Positions 11,601 to 20,757 of a DNA stretch of 64,000 nucleotides are shown here, one piece after another. Within the stretch, counting starts at the first letter, position 1; every line of letters starts with the position of its first letter. Both the position numbers and the translations under genes were made by a program. Below the pieces are notes generated by a model that did no database searches, was not told the DNA's origin, and saw only the letters and a program-made list of their open reading frames with translations. Source of the DNA: Vibrio sp. CB1-14 (lineage in GTDB: Bacteria; Pseudomonadota; Gammaproteobacteria; Enterobacterales; Vibrionaceae); contig NZ_CP115921.1 in assembly GCF_040412085.2 (NCBI RefSeq), positions 496,001-560,000 on the forward strand, read 5' to 3'.

Positions 11601-14600
11601 CATGATCGGCTTGCAATGACGTTACCGACAGTCGATCATAATTATCAACATCAGTCGCATTGGCTAACAAATCTCGACTATGTAAAGTGACTGAGTGATC
11701 TTCTTCACCAGATGGCAGCGAAATTGAACCCGAGACCACTGGTGCATCATTTGTTCCTTGGACCAGCACTTCAACTTGTTGTGTCGCGCGGGAGCCATCA
11801 CTAGAAATAGCCACAATATCAAAAACTTCTACCTTTCCTTCACCACTTCCTAGCGAATCCGCTTTTGCGGGATCCAAGTCGTATCGCCAATGTCCCGTAC
11901 TATCCAGATAAAACGTGCCATAGCTACCCGCTTGAGATTGGCTTGCCGTGGCGAGTTCAAAACTGATTTGATCTCCCTTGTCTAGATCGTGAGCTTGCAA
12001 CGTTCCTGCTACGGTTGTTGTCGTGTCTTCAATTGCTGTCCCTATCGCTGCAGTAAGCTTATCTGGAGTATCAATAATCACATGGTCATCTTGACCATTG
12101 ATGGTCGCTGTCACAGGTATCCGCGTACCATCTTTTGTGATCAATACCATTGAATCTTGCAACTGCTGACCAGCCTTAAGCCCTTGAATATCAGGACTGT
12201 CGTTATCCGCCGTGTAACTCCACTTATTGTGACCATCAGTACTGTGTGTGGTTGAGAAATAACCATGATTGGCGGTCAGGTTCATCGCAAAATTAGCAGG
12301 AACAGCGTGTTTGACACCATTCACCTCAATAGATGCAATATCAGCTTCAGTTGCGCCGTCAACATCGGTGACACCTAGATTTATCCAGCCTGTCTCGAGT
12401 TGATGAGTGCCCGACCGCACCTGGTCCTCAGTGAGATTGGCAGAATCCTGACCAGAAGCGAGCTTACTAGCGTCATTAACGGCAACAAGACCCAGTGAAG
12501 CACCTGAAGTTGTTGAGCCACCATGAGCATCTTTCACGTCATACGTGAATTGAACTTGTCCGTTGTAGTCAGGGTCTGGAGTAAAGGTATAGGTTCCATC
12601 GTGGTTGTCAGTAATTGAACCGTGATCGGCCACCAAATTATCAATTGTTAATTGGTTTGCATCGTTGTCATCAACATCGGTCGCATTGGCGAGCAGCTGT
12701 TTAACAGTCAACGTGATTGTCTGATCTTCTTTGGCTGCTGGAATAGTCACTGCAGAGGTAACGACAGGATCATCATTCCGACCGTGCACAGTCACCGTAA
12801 TATCCCTTTGAGCACTGCCATCGATTGACTCCACTGTGAAGGTTTTCTGGTAACTTTGCCCAGCACCTAAGTGCTGGAGCTTGTCGTTATCAATTGTATA
12901 TTGCCAACCGCCTCGGACATTTATAGAGAAGTGGCACCCTTCTGGCGTGTCAATCCGTTGAGCGACAAAACCCGCTTGGTCATGATCGGGATCGATAACC
13001 TGTAATGTCCCCCCACTCCACACTTGATTCGGTGTACTACCGGGCGCGAGCTTATCTTCATAGGCATCATTATCAAATTTTGAATACGGCCCGACTTGAA
13101 TTCGAGCCTGATCATCTTCCCCTGTGACTTTCACTATCAACGTTAATCGTTGCCCATCACTCGTTTCGACTTGATAGGGAATCTCCATCGATTCCCCAGT
13201 TCGTAAACTAGCAATACGATCATCAGCATGGTGATTCCGAGCAGGGTCTAAGTAGAACTGATAAGAACCATCAGGCCAGACAGTCAAGTGCCCCGGTGCA
13301 TAACCCTGTCCCATATATTGTCCACTAAAGACAAACTGAGTACTGTCGCCTGTATCTGGGTCTGTCAGTTGAAGGTTGCCATGATGGGTAGAATACTGGC
13401 TTCTTAAAGCTTGAGATTCTGTCAATTGAATCGTATGAGAGACCATCGTCGCTTTATCGTCACTTCCTTGAATAGAAAGCGTTGCAGTTTGCGCAGTTTG
13501 CCCACCGTGGCCATCATCAACCATGTAACTCATTACCACCGGTTGAGTATGACCCGCCGCAAGGTGCTGGAATGCATGATGTGTCGCGTCAACCACCAAA
13601 GTATGTCCATCGGGCGACAACGAAATCCCATCTGGCAGGCTGGTACTCTGTGAGCCACCATCTACAGAAAACGATAGCTGCTGTACAGACAGAGCATCGC
13701 CTTCTTTATCACTGGCTCCAGACAGAAGATCCAATACATGATGATTGGTTGAGTCCTCAGTTACCGAATCAGTAAGTGGCTGCGTATCTGGATTATCATT
13801 CACCGCAGCCAATATCATCGAGGCTCCAGTTGAAGTCACTCCACCATGTGCATCTTTCACGTCATACGTAAAATGGACTTGTCCGTTATAGTCTTTTTCA
13901 GGAGAGAAGGTAAATGTCCCATCCGCATTGTGCTGAGTCGAGCCATGATCTGCATGAAGGTTCTCTATTGTCAGCTTGCCAGCATCGTTTGCGTCCACAT
14001 CAGTCGTATTTGCTAAAAGGTCGCCTACCGTGATGGTTTGTCGTGTATCTTCAGCACCCGCATTGAGTGTTACTTCTGAAGAGCAGTACGGGCGATCATT
14101 ATCACCATGTATGGTGATGACAATATCGTGTGGGGTGCCGTCTTTCGTGTACACCGTAACAGTGTCGGTCAGCGTTTGCCCCTCACCTAGCTGGTCAATT
14201 TGCGTACCACGATTAGTGCTAAGTCCACCGACGCTACGTACACTCCCCATGTCTGCGTAATAAAACCATTTCCCTTGTTCTGTCAGATGCAAATCACCAA
14301 ATTTTCCTGCGTAGGTGTAACCAAAGCCATGTGTATCAAACTTGGCTTCACCACTATCTACATCAGTAATGGATAGCTGGCCACTTGCTCCTACCGTACT
14401 TCGACCTAGCAAAGCCATACCTGAGTGTGCGTAATCGGGAGACATATCTACACCTGCCGCCCCCTCGTCTACCGACCCTGTATCAACCCCAGCAACAACT
14501 GCTGCATTATTGGCACCCGTCACTGTAATCGTCAGCACCGAAGTACTAGATGCATGGTGCTCATCCGTAACCGTTACGGGAATTGACAGTGTTTTCGTAA

Positions 14601-17600
14601 CGCCAGCAGCTAAGGATTGATAAGTAGGATGATCTGGATTGAAGCTGTAGCTGCCATCTGAATGAAACACCAAACCATCAACATTTGGGGTCGAGTATGT
14701 CAGTGTTGCACCTGTATCGACGTCATGCCCTTGCATTTGACCAGACAAAATCGATCCGCCTTCAGTGACCGAATGAGATTGCGCAACTACCGTTGGAGCA
14801 TCATTGGTGCCATGAACCGTAAACTCCATCGTATGAGTGGTACCGTCGACTGAACGTATCGTCGCAAAATCGTGTCTGACCTCACCTTCTGCTAAGTTCT
14901 GAATGTTTCGATTATCTAAGGTGTATGTGTAGCGACCATCTCGCATAAGCAAAACATGACCACCTAGTTTTGTATCGTATCCTATCCCTTGGTAAGTTTG
15001 AGAACCGATATTAGGTTCAAACTGGGCTTCACCGACATCTGGGTCCTGAATGTTCAACTGACCATCATAATGAAGCATGTAGTGAGTATCGATGTAGCCA
15101 CGATCCTCAGTCACTCCCCTCAAATCCACATTAGTTTGTACATCGGTGATCACCGCATTGTCAGGACTTGCTGCCAAGTTAAATCGGGCTTGAGTTTCAA
15201 CAAAGGCACCGTGATTGTCTTCAACTCGGTAGGTTAGTCGTACCTCTCCGTTGTAGTCTTTGTTGGGTGTGAAGGTATACGTACCATCATGATTATCCAC
15301 CACTACACCATTTGTTGCCTGAAGATGTGTGACTATTAATGTGTCAGCGCTGTCTATGTCAGATGCATGAGTAAGTAGATCAGAGGCTTTGATGATAACG
15401 GGTTTATCTTCCATCCCATTTTGTAATTGTGTCCAAGCAGAAACAATAGGCCGATCGTTGGTACCTGATACTACCATTTCAAGTGTTTCTTGATGGCTAC
15501 CTCCGGAGCTATCGGTCACGGTCACCGTAGTCGATACTTGCTGAGTCGAGCCTTGAGAAAGGTGCTGATAACTCGAATGGCTTGGGTTAAATGTATAGCT
15601 ACCATCAGAATTAAATGTCAAACCATCGATAGGATGCGAGATTGAGTACGTCAGCAAGTCTTGGTCTACATCCGTCGCCACCATTTGACCGTGGAAGAGT
15701 GCCCCATCTTCTTTCACTGACTGCGATTGTCCTGCCATCACCGGCAGGTCGTTCGTGCCTGTGATGGTAAACTTCAACTCTTCTTGATGTGTACCACCTG
15801 CTGTATCCGTCACCGTTACGGTTGTGGTCACAACTTGAGTTCCACCTTTTGCCAAATGCTGATACGACGCATGGCTTGGGTCGAACGTATAACTGCCGTC
15901 TGGATTAAACGTCAGGCCATCAATTGAATTTGAGGTGGTGTAACTGAGCAAATCTTGGTCTACATCCGTTGCCACCATCTGACCGTGGAATAATGCCCCA
16001 TCTTCTTTAACTGGTTGGGATTGACCTGCCATCACTGGCAAATCATTCGTGCCCGTAATCGTGAACTTCAGCTGTTCTTGATGTGTGCCACCTGCCGTAT
16101 CCGTCACCGTCACCATTGTGGTTACGACTTGAGTGTCACCTTTCGCCAAATGCTGATACGACGCATGGCTTGGGTCGAACGTATAACTGCCGTCTGGGTT
16201 GAATGTTAGACCATCAATTGGATTTGAAGTGGTGTATGTGAGTAAGTCTTGATCAATATCGGTGGCCACCATTTGACCGTGGAACACTGGCCCATCTTCT
16301 TTCACGGATTGTGATTGGCCAGCCATCACTGGTAAATCATTGGTGCCTGTGATGGTGAGCTTAAGCTCTTCTCGATGCGAGCCACCAGCGGTATCGGTTA
16401 CCGTGACTGTCGTGGTCACAACTTGAGTGTCACCTTTTGCCAAATGCTGATACGACGCATGGCTTGGGTCGAACGTATAACTGCCGTCTGGGTTGAATGT
16501 TAGACCATCAATTGGATTTGAAGTGGTGTATGTGAGTAAGTCTTGATCAATATCGGTGGCCACCATTTGACCGTGGAACACTGACTCATCTTCTTTCACG
16601 GATTGTGATTGGCCAGCCATCACTGGTAAATCATTGGTGCCTGTGATGGTGAGCTTAAGCTCTTCTCGATGCGAGCCACCAGCGGTATCGGTTACCGTGA
16701 CTGTCGTGGTCACAACTTGAGTGTCACCTTTTGCCAAATGCTGATAGAAAGCGTGGCTTGGGTCGAACGTGTAGCTGCCATCTGGGTTGAACGTCAGGCC
16801 GTCAATGGCATTTGAAGTGCTGTAGGTTAACAAGTCTTGATCAACATCGGTTGCCACCATTTGACCATAGAAGACCGCACCGTCTTCTTTCAATGACTGC
16901 GATTGCCCTGCCATCACTGGCAAGTCGTTGGTGCCTGTAATAGTGAACTTCAGTTCTTCTCGATGCGAGCCACCAGCGGTATCGGTTACCGTGACTATCG
17001 TGGTCACAACTTGAGTGTCACCTTTTGCCAAATGCTGATAGGAAGCGTGGCTTGGGTCGAACGTATAGCTGCCATCTGGGTTGAACGTCAGGCCGTCAAT
17101 GGCATTTGAAGTGCTGTAGGTTAACAAGTCTTGGTCAACGTCTGTCGCCACCATTTGGCCGTGGAACACTGCGCCATCTTCTTTCACGGATTGTGATTGG
17201 CCTGCCATCATTGGCAAGTCGTTGGTGCCTGTGATGGTGAATTTCAGCTCTTCTCGATGCGAGCCGCCAGCCGTATCGGTTACAGTGACCATGGTGGTCA
17301 CAACTTGGGTATCACCTTTTGCCAAATGCTGATAGGACGAATGGCTTGGATCGAACGTGTAGCTGCCATCTGGGTTGAAGGTCAGGCCATCAATTGGATT
17401 GGAAGTGGTGTACGTGAGCAAATCGTGGTCAACATCGGTTGCCACCATTTGACCGTGGAACACTGCACCATCTTCTTTCACGGATTGTGATTGGCTAGCC
17501 ATCACTGGTAAATCATTGGTGCCTGTGATAGTGAACTTGAGCTCTTCTCGATGCGAGCCGCCAGCCGTATCGGTTACAGTGACCATGGTGGTCACAACTT

Positions 17601-19065
17601 GGGTATCACCTTTTGCCAAATGCTGATAGGACGAATGGCTTGGATCGAACGTGTAGCTGCCATCTGGGTTGAAGGTCAGGCCATCAATTGGATTGGAAGT
17701 GGTGTACGTGAGCAAATCGTGGTCAACATCGGTTGCCACCATTTGACCGTGGAACACTGCACCATCTTCTTTCACGGATTGTGATTGGCTAGCCATCACT
17801 GGTAAATCATTGGTGCCTGTGATAGTGAACTTGAGCTCTTCTCGATGCGAGCCGCCAGCCGTATCGGTTACAGTGACCATGGTGGTCACAACTTGGGTGT
17901 CACCTTTTGCCAAATGCTGATAGGAAGCATGTTTTGGATCGAAGGTGTAGCTGCCATCTGGGTTGAATATCAGGCCATCAATTGGATTGGAAATGGTGTA
18001 CGTGAGTAGGTCTTGATCAATATCGGTTGCCAACATTTGACCGTGGAACACTGCGCCACCTTCTTTCACGGATTGTGATTGGCCTGCCATCACGGGTAAG
18101 TCGTTGGTGCCTGTGATGATGAATTTGAACTCTTCTCGATGCGACCCGCCAGCGGTATCGGTTACGGTGACCATGGTGGTCACAACTTGGGTATCACCTT
18201 TTGCCAAATACTGATACGACGCGTGGCTTGGGTCGAAGGTATAACTGCCGTCTGGATTAAACGTCAGGCCATCAATTGAATTTGAGGTGGTGTAACTGAG
18301 CAAATCTTGGTCTACATCCGTTGCCACCATCTGACCGTGGAATAATGCCCCATCTTCTTTAACTGGTTGGGATTGACCTGCCATCACTGGCAAATCATTC
18401 GTGCCCGTAATCGTGAACTTCAGCTGTTCTTGATGTGTGCCACCTGCCGTATCCGTCACCGTCACCATTGTGGTTACGACTTGAGTGTCACCTTTCGCCA
18501 AATGCTGATACGACGCATGGCTTGGGTCGAACGTATAACTGCCGTCTGGGTTGAATGTTAGACCATCAATTGGATTTGAAGTGGTGTATGTGAGTAAGTC
18601 TTGATCAATATCGGTGGCCACCATTTGACCGTGGAACACTGGCCCATCTTCTTTCACGGATTGTGATTGGCCAGCCATCACTGGTAAATCATTGGTGCCT
18701 GTGATGGTGAGCTTAAGCTCTTCTCGATGCGAGCCACCAGCGGTATCGGTTACCGTGACTGTCGTGGTCACAACTTGAGTGTCACCTTTTGCCAAATGCT
18801 GATAGAAAGCGTGGCTTGGGTCGAACGTGTAGCTGCCATCTGGGTTGAACGTCAGGCCGTCAATGGCATTTGAAGTGCTGTAGGTTAACAAGTCTTGATC
18901 AACATCGGTTGCCACCATTTGACCATAGAAGACCGCACCGTCTTCTTTCAATGACTGCGATTGCCCTGCCATCACTGGCAAGTCGTTGGTGCCTGTAATA
19001 GTGAACTTCAGTTCTTCTCGATGCGAGCCACCAGCGGTATCGGTTACCGTGACTGTCGTGGTCAC
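5698..19065 (-). CDS. Giant VCBS-repeat adhesin, main and C-terminal part (downstream of frameshifts)
   Basis: This 4,455-codon frame is the downstream part of one adhesin gene that reads from 22231 to 5698; correcting two single-base deletions upstream gives about 5,511 residues. It contains the rest of an array of near-identical 98-residue VCBS repeats (ITGTNDLPVMAGQSQS...GLTFNPDGSYTFDPSHASYQ), then many diverged VCBS units and cadherin/Bap-like units (HNDGTYTFTP-DYNG motif, repeated DVDxxD calcium-binding motifs), and an Ig-like part near the C-terminus. The last ~150 residues are Ser/His/Asp-rich, include PPPPPP and end acidic (DLDDPTR). I found no RTX nonapeptides (GGxGxDxxx). Expected role: cell-surface or biofilm adhesin exported by the convergent type I system. 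As written, this frame has no proper start. Confidence 0.9.
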   Translation of the reverse strand: MTTTVTVTDTAGGSHREELKFTITGTNDLPVMAGQSQSLKEDGAVFYGQMVATDVDQDLLTYSTSNAIDGLTFNPDGSYTFDPSHAFYQHLAKGDTQVVTTTVTVTDTAGGSHREELKLTITGTNDLPVMAGQSQSVKEDGPVFHGQMVATDIDQDLLTYTTSNPIDGLTFNPDGSYTFDPSHASYQHLAKGDTQVVTTMVTVTDTAGGTHQEQLKFTITGTNDLPVMAGQSQPVKEDGALFHGQMVATDVDQDLLSYTTSNSIDGLTFNPDGSYTFDPSHASYQYLAKGDTQVVTTMVTVTDTAGGSHREEFKFIITGTNDLPVMAGQSQSVKEGGAVFHGQMLATDIDQDLLTYTISNPIDGLIFNPDGSYTFDPKHASYQHLAKGDTQVVTTMVTVTDTAGGSHREELKFTITGTNDLPVMASQSQSVKEDGAVFHGQMVATDVDHDLLTYTTSNPIDGLTFNPDGSYTFDPSHSSYQHLAKGDTQVVTTMVTVTDTAGGSHREELKFTITGTNDLPVMASQSQSVKEDGAVFHGQMVATDVDHDLLTYTTSNPIDGLTFNPDGSYTFDPSHSSYQHLAKGDTQVVTTMVTVTDTAGGSHREELKFTITGTNDLPMMAGQSQSVKEDGAVFHGQMVATDVDQDLLTYSTSNAIDGLTFNPDGSYTFDPSHASYQHLAKGDTQVVTTIVTVTDTAGGSHREELKFTITGTNDLPVMAGQSQSLKEDGAVFYGQMVATDVDQDLLTYSTSNAIDGLTFNPDGSYTFDPSHAFYQHLAKGDTQVVTTTVTVTDTAGGSHREELKLTITGTNDLPVMAGQSQSVKEDESVFHGQMVATDIDQDLLTYTTSNPIDGLTFNPDGSYTFDPSHASYQHLAKGDTQVVTTTVTVTDTAGGSHREELKLTITGTNDLPVMAGQSQSVKEDGPVFHGQMVATDIDQDLLTYTTSNPIDGLTFNPDGSYTFDPSHASYQHLAKGDTQVVTTMVTVTDTAGGTHQEQLKFTITGTNDLPVMAGQSQPVKEDGALFHGQMVATDVDQDLLSYTTSNSIDGLTFNPDGSYTFDPSHASYQHLAKGGTQVVTTTVTVTDTAGGTHQEELKFTITGTNDLPVMAGQSQSVKEDGALFHGQMVATDVDQDLLTYSISHPIDGLTFNSDGSYTFNPSHSSYQHLSQGSTQQVSTTVTVTDSSGGSHQETLEMVVSGTNDRPIVSAWTQLQNGMEDKPVIIKASDLLTHASDIDSADTLIVTHLQATNGVVVDNHDGTYTFTPNKDYNGEVRLTYRVEDNHGAFVETQARFNLAASPDNAVITDVQTNVDLRGVTEDRGYIDTHYMLHYDGQLNIQDPDVGEAQFEPNIGSQTYQGIGYDTKLGGHVLLMRDGRYTYTLDNRNIQNLAEGEVRHDFATIRSVDGTTHTMEFTVHGTNDAPTVVAQSHSVTEGGSILSGQMQGHDVDTGATLTYSTPNVDGLVFHSDGSYSFNPDHPTYQSLAAGVTKTLSIPVTVTDEHHASSTSVLTITVTGANNAAVVAGVDTGSVDEGAAGVDMSPDYAHSGMALLGRSTVGASGQLSITDVDSGEAKFDTHGFGYTYAGKFGDLHLTEQGKWFYYADMGSVRSVGGLSTNRGTQIDQLGEGQTLTDTVTVYTKDGTPHDIVITIHGDNDRPYCSSEVTLNAGAEDTRQTITVGDLLANTTDVDANDAGKLTIENLHADHGSTQHNADGTFTFSPEKDYNGQVHFTYDVKDAHGGVTSTGASMILAAVNDNPDTQPLTDSVTEDSTNHHVLDLLSGASDKEGDALSVQQLSFSVDGGSQSTSLPDGISLSPDGHTLVVDATHHAFQHLAAGHTQPVVMSYMVDDGHGGQTAQTATLSIQGSDDKATMVSHTIQLTESQALRSQYSTHHGNLQLTDPDTGDSTQFVFSGQYMGQGYAPGHLTVWPDGSYQFYLDPARNHHADDRIASLRTGESMEIPYQVETSDGQRLTLIVKVTGEDDQARIQVGPYSKFDNDAYEDKLAPGSTPNQVWSGGTLQVIDPDHDQAGFVAQRIDTPEGCHFSINVRGGWQYTIDNDKLQHLGAGQSYQKTFTVESIDGSAQRDITVTVHGRNDDPVVTSAVTIPAAKEDQTITLTVKQLLANATDVDDNDANQLTIDNLVADHGSITDNHDGTYTFTPDPDYNGQVQFTYDVKDAHGGSTTSGASLGLVAVNDASKLASGQDSANLTEDQVRSGTHQLETGWINLGVTDVDGATEADIASIEVNGVKHAVPANFAMNLTANHGYFSTTHSTDGHNKWSYTADNDSPDIQGLKAGQQLQDSMVLITKDGTRIPVTATINGQDDHVIIDTPDKLTAAIGTAIEDTTTTVAGTLQAHDLDKGDQISFELATASQSQAGSYGTFYLDSTGHWRYDLDPAKADSLGSGEGKVEVFDIVAISSDGSRATQQVEVLVQGTNDAPVVSGSISLPSGEEDHSVTLHSRDLLANATDVDNYDRLSVTSLQADHGVVKDNHDGTYTFTPEPNYNGAVHFTFDVKDTHGGVTSASATLQLSALSDAAQITAKGDTLKEDHVLQGTTTLHSTGHFQIIDPDGASESFFATNAAGRQEFYTGSLGGTLQVNKDGGYFYDVDNSLVDYLKDGEVVKDQFTIVSADGTTKQVEFTIQGTSDNPYIGRGSLHQCVFEDEKILKGRVYGFDPDHGDQQHLTFTLIGTVPGFTLNSDGSYVFDPSDKAYQHASLSTGMDEHLIIPIKVTDSDGLNSVQNLRITIIPTNDAPVVTSSVSLSSGTEDQSVTLHSRDLLANASDIDDYDRLSVTSLQADHGVVKDNHDGTYTFTPEPNYNGAVHFSYNVTDNHGASTPASASLTLAAVDDKTQFVGVNHGAATEDVATHMSTNVDLKDAVDWQALQITDVDSTNTQITVEFAGKQYTWTLGQDLDVTTPYGKFQFHTITSGSHQGEHAWSYIGDNTNSDVQGLKAGESLHESIKLTAKDGTEFPIQVEVRGTEDGVIIDTKGELAHVTEDSQAGASVSGQLAAHDSDVHDHVDWTASPSAGVTGSYGTFHIDAAGHWHYVVDQSRATQLGVGDEKWEYFNVEAVSSDGSRVTKRVAVVVHGQNDNPTVSADVTLTAGMEDTPIRLTSADLLANATHVDNNDRGWLRVANLSADHGTVTTNQDGTFTFTPNQDYNGVVQFSYDVIDRHGGSTSAHASVSLQAVNDLPAIHGDIAASVIEKGLDTQGGLVGVATAQGTLTTVDPDTGDSITWQVMSPSGTYGRLTIDQHGHWHYQLDDTNSAVQALPNGRTVQDSFVVTATDQSGTAVKQTVIIDVQGSNDGATIDGQSTSALSYDITEDSVSATLSGHLQLVDIDSGEDQFVPFNQVAGTYGHLTLNAQGDWTYVLDNQLATTNALHSGQVVTDHFTITSPDGTATKSITVNVHGHDDLATLTVSEGDSQQSLDLLAGIQAQAIQHIQYSTDGIHFSSTLPTGFSLAADGHTLQVDASGGSYDHLSTGVKQSIFISYEMVEGTGLSAQVTQQHGLVEVIGTSDAPVLHSFSPRADQFSGPITGNLLSGATDVDDGAHLVLSDIQYRDGTGYHTLYPGQSHSITGVGTISIEANGDYSFIPEPSFVGVVPAMWYRVVDTTDNHNVQSQSTLHISIDANHQPTVTSLSASLNEDTDLAISTSDFGYADSDSDALHSITITQAPDASHGHLILDGQVIADGTAIMASDLDRLIFRPVANYNGAATFGYTANDGHSDSTEQHAHLMVIPVNDAPAIQLTPLTPVTGTVTETDVDVGDTHQFAVTVPSGQYGTLTVDPATGAYQYVPNGQMMGMSYNKVTGHYTGQDMFEVSVTDKAGATSSLFVTFEVEGTVSAPAIAGQAPNVATHVTTQPTVSQTMPTGLMASHQQANHVTVDLVAGSDSGRSHSDDLTNDQTPTISGHTDIPFSKVNLYDGSRVVGSGYSDAHGNYQIDTSTLGDGLHNISARALAPASVIPVVSSLLPITIDTVDPIPSVSVDTVTRDNVINAAESQSTIAITGLSSGDVHQGDVVTIEVHGHTYSGAIDSTGRYSIDVPGAELEQVSQLKVSISATDSAGNTATTSIDHHYETDTSVGSPTIIFESPGSDNLYSKAEIAHGAAGTITATVHAATDAKVGEHLNINGVDHVLDLHALQHGVDVEVAPNSLVKAIMTDEHGNVNSALNMAAGAKPEPIVVTAPTGSHHISTSLGAPTLMPSLTPVPASQQGWKILVNGHYQTSVSSQWGTLSIDPRTGHLSYQEHADVHTGPHGSAQNVGVHEDHFQVALQGSHHDDVVLHVQVSILSHGPGHSGKLTLGSEVLDMTVTPVLSHVQPSPPPPPPSDAHDEPSADVFSGSQSELTIMLELGIEAKAVEEAGSHSQHSGASSYLEQLGFDHQLLQTDSKEHNADIPDDIDIVLNETEHHDLAEGYQGELAHHDDQSGIEHLQDTDSDHLDLDDPTR

Positions 19066-20757
19066 AACTTGAGTGTCACCTTTGCCAAATGCTGATAGGA
19101 AGCGTGGCTTGGGTCGAACGTATAGCTGCCATCTGGGTTGAACGTCAGGCCGTCAATGGCATTTGAAGTGCTGTAGGTTAACAAGTCTTGGTCAACGTCT
19201 GTCGCCACCATTTGGCCGTGGAACACTGCGCCATCTTCTTTCACGGATTGTGATTGGCCTGCCATCATTGGCAAGTCGTTGGTGCCTGTGATGGTGAATT
19301 TCAGCTCTTCTCGATGCGAGCCGCCAGCCGTATCGGTTACAGTGACCATGGTGGTCACAACTTGGGTATCACCTTTGCCAAATGCTGATAGGACGAATGG
19401 CTTGGATCGAACGTGTAGCTGCCATCTGGGTTGAAGGTCAGGCCATCAATTGGATTGGAAGTGGTGTACGTGAGCAAATCGTGGTCAACATCGGTTGCCA
19501 CCATTTGACCGTGGAACACTGCACCATCTTCTTTCACGGATTGTGATTGGCTAGCCATCACTGGTAAATCATTGGTGCCTGTGATAGTGAACTTGAGCTC
19601 TTCTCGATGCGAGCCGCCAGCCGTATCGGTTACAGTGACCATGGTGGTCACAACTTGGGTGTCACCTTTTGCCAAATGCTGATAGGAAGCATGTTTTGGA
19701 TCGAAGGTGTAGCTGCCATCTGGGTTGAATATCAGGCCATCAATTGGATTGGAAATGGTGTACGTGAGTAGGTCTTGATCAATATCGGTTGCCAACATTT
19801 GACCGTGGAACACTGCGCCACCTTCTTTCACGGATTGTGATTGGCCTGCCATCACGGGTAAGTCGTTGGTGCCTGTGATGATGAATTTGAACTCTTCTCG
19901 ATGCGACCCGCCAGCGGTATCGGTTACGGTGACCATGGTGGTCACAACTTGGGTATCACCTTTTGCCAAATACTGATAGGAAGCGTGGCTTGGGTCGAAG
20001 GTATAACTGCCGTCTGGATTAAACGTCAGGCCATCAATTGAATTTGAGGTGGTGTAACTGAGCAAATCTTGGTCTACATCCGTTGCCACCATCTGACCGT
20101 GGAATAATGCCCCATCTTCTTTAACTGGTTGGGATTGACCTGCCATCACTGGCAAATCATTCGTGCCCGTAATCGTGAACTTCAGCTGTTCTTGATGTGT
20201 GCCACCTGCCGTATCCGTCACCGTCACCATTGTGGTTACGACTTGAGTGTCACCTTTCGCCAAATGCTGATACGACGCATGGCTTGGGTCGAACGTATAA
20301 CTGCCGTCTGGGTTGAATGTTAGACCATCAATTGGATTTGAAGTGGTGTATGTGAGTAAGTCTTGATCAATATCGGTGGCCACCATTTGACCGTGGAACA
20401 CTGGCCCATCTTCTTTCACGGATTGTGATTGGCCAGCCATCACTGGTAAATCATTGGTGCCTGTGATGGTGAGCTTAAGCTCTTCTCGATGCGATCCGCC
20501 AGCCGTATCGGTCACAGTGACCATGGTGGTCACAACTTGGGTATCACCTTTTGCTAAATGCTGATAGGAAGCGTGGCTTGGATCGAACGTGTAGCTGCCA
20601 TCTGGGTTGAAGGTCAGGCCATCAATTGGATTGGAAGTGGTGTACGTGAGCAAATCGTGGTCAACATCGGTTGCTACCATTTGACCATGGAAAACCGCAC
20701 CATCTTCCTTCAGCGACTGCGATTGTCCTGCCATCACGGGTAAATCGTTGGTGCCAT
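15468..20757 (-). repeat. Tandem array of 18 near-identical 294-bp VCBS units with higher-order structure
   Basis: Eighteen units of 98 codons (294 bp) run through this stretch, each with ITGTNDLPVMAGQSQ, KEDG, GLTFNPDGSYTFDP and TDTAGGSHxEEL blocks. The total is 18 x 294 minus the 2 missing bases. Variant units recur in order: the unit with QPVKEDGALFHG occurs at about 20129, 18367 and 16015, spaced 1762 (6 units minus 2 bases) and 2352 (8 units) bases. The units between them also match in order, which shows recent block duplication or gene conversion. Boundaries are approximate. Confidence 0.9.
19062..19358 (-). pseudogene. Middle frame fragment of the giant adhesin (one VCBS repeat between two frameshifts)
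   Basis: A 98-codon frame holding one VCBS repeat. It is bounded by two one-base deletions: at 19374-19376 and 19081-19083 the plus strand reads CACCTTTGCC where the other units read CACCTTTTGCC, so AAAA becomes AAA in the coding strand. It is not a gene by itself; it joins the flanking adhesin frames if one base is restored at each site. Confidence 0.85.

Noticed and set aside
19074..19380. Programmed ribosomal frameshifting as the cause of the adhesin breaks
   Set aside because: The sites lack a standard slippery heptamer and the equivalent sites in the other units read through in frame with one more base; deletion or assembly error is simpler.
15727..20743. Many plus-strand frames inside the adhesin repeat array
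   Set aside because: They recur with the 294-bp repeat period and are antisense shadows of the VCBS units.
15468..20757. Regularly spaced repeats considered as a CRISPR array
   Set aside because: The unit is 294 bp, coding throughout and protein-conserved; there are no short repeats with unique spacers.
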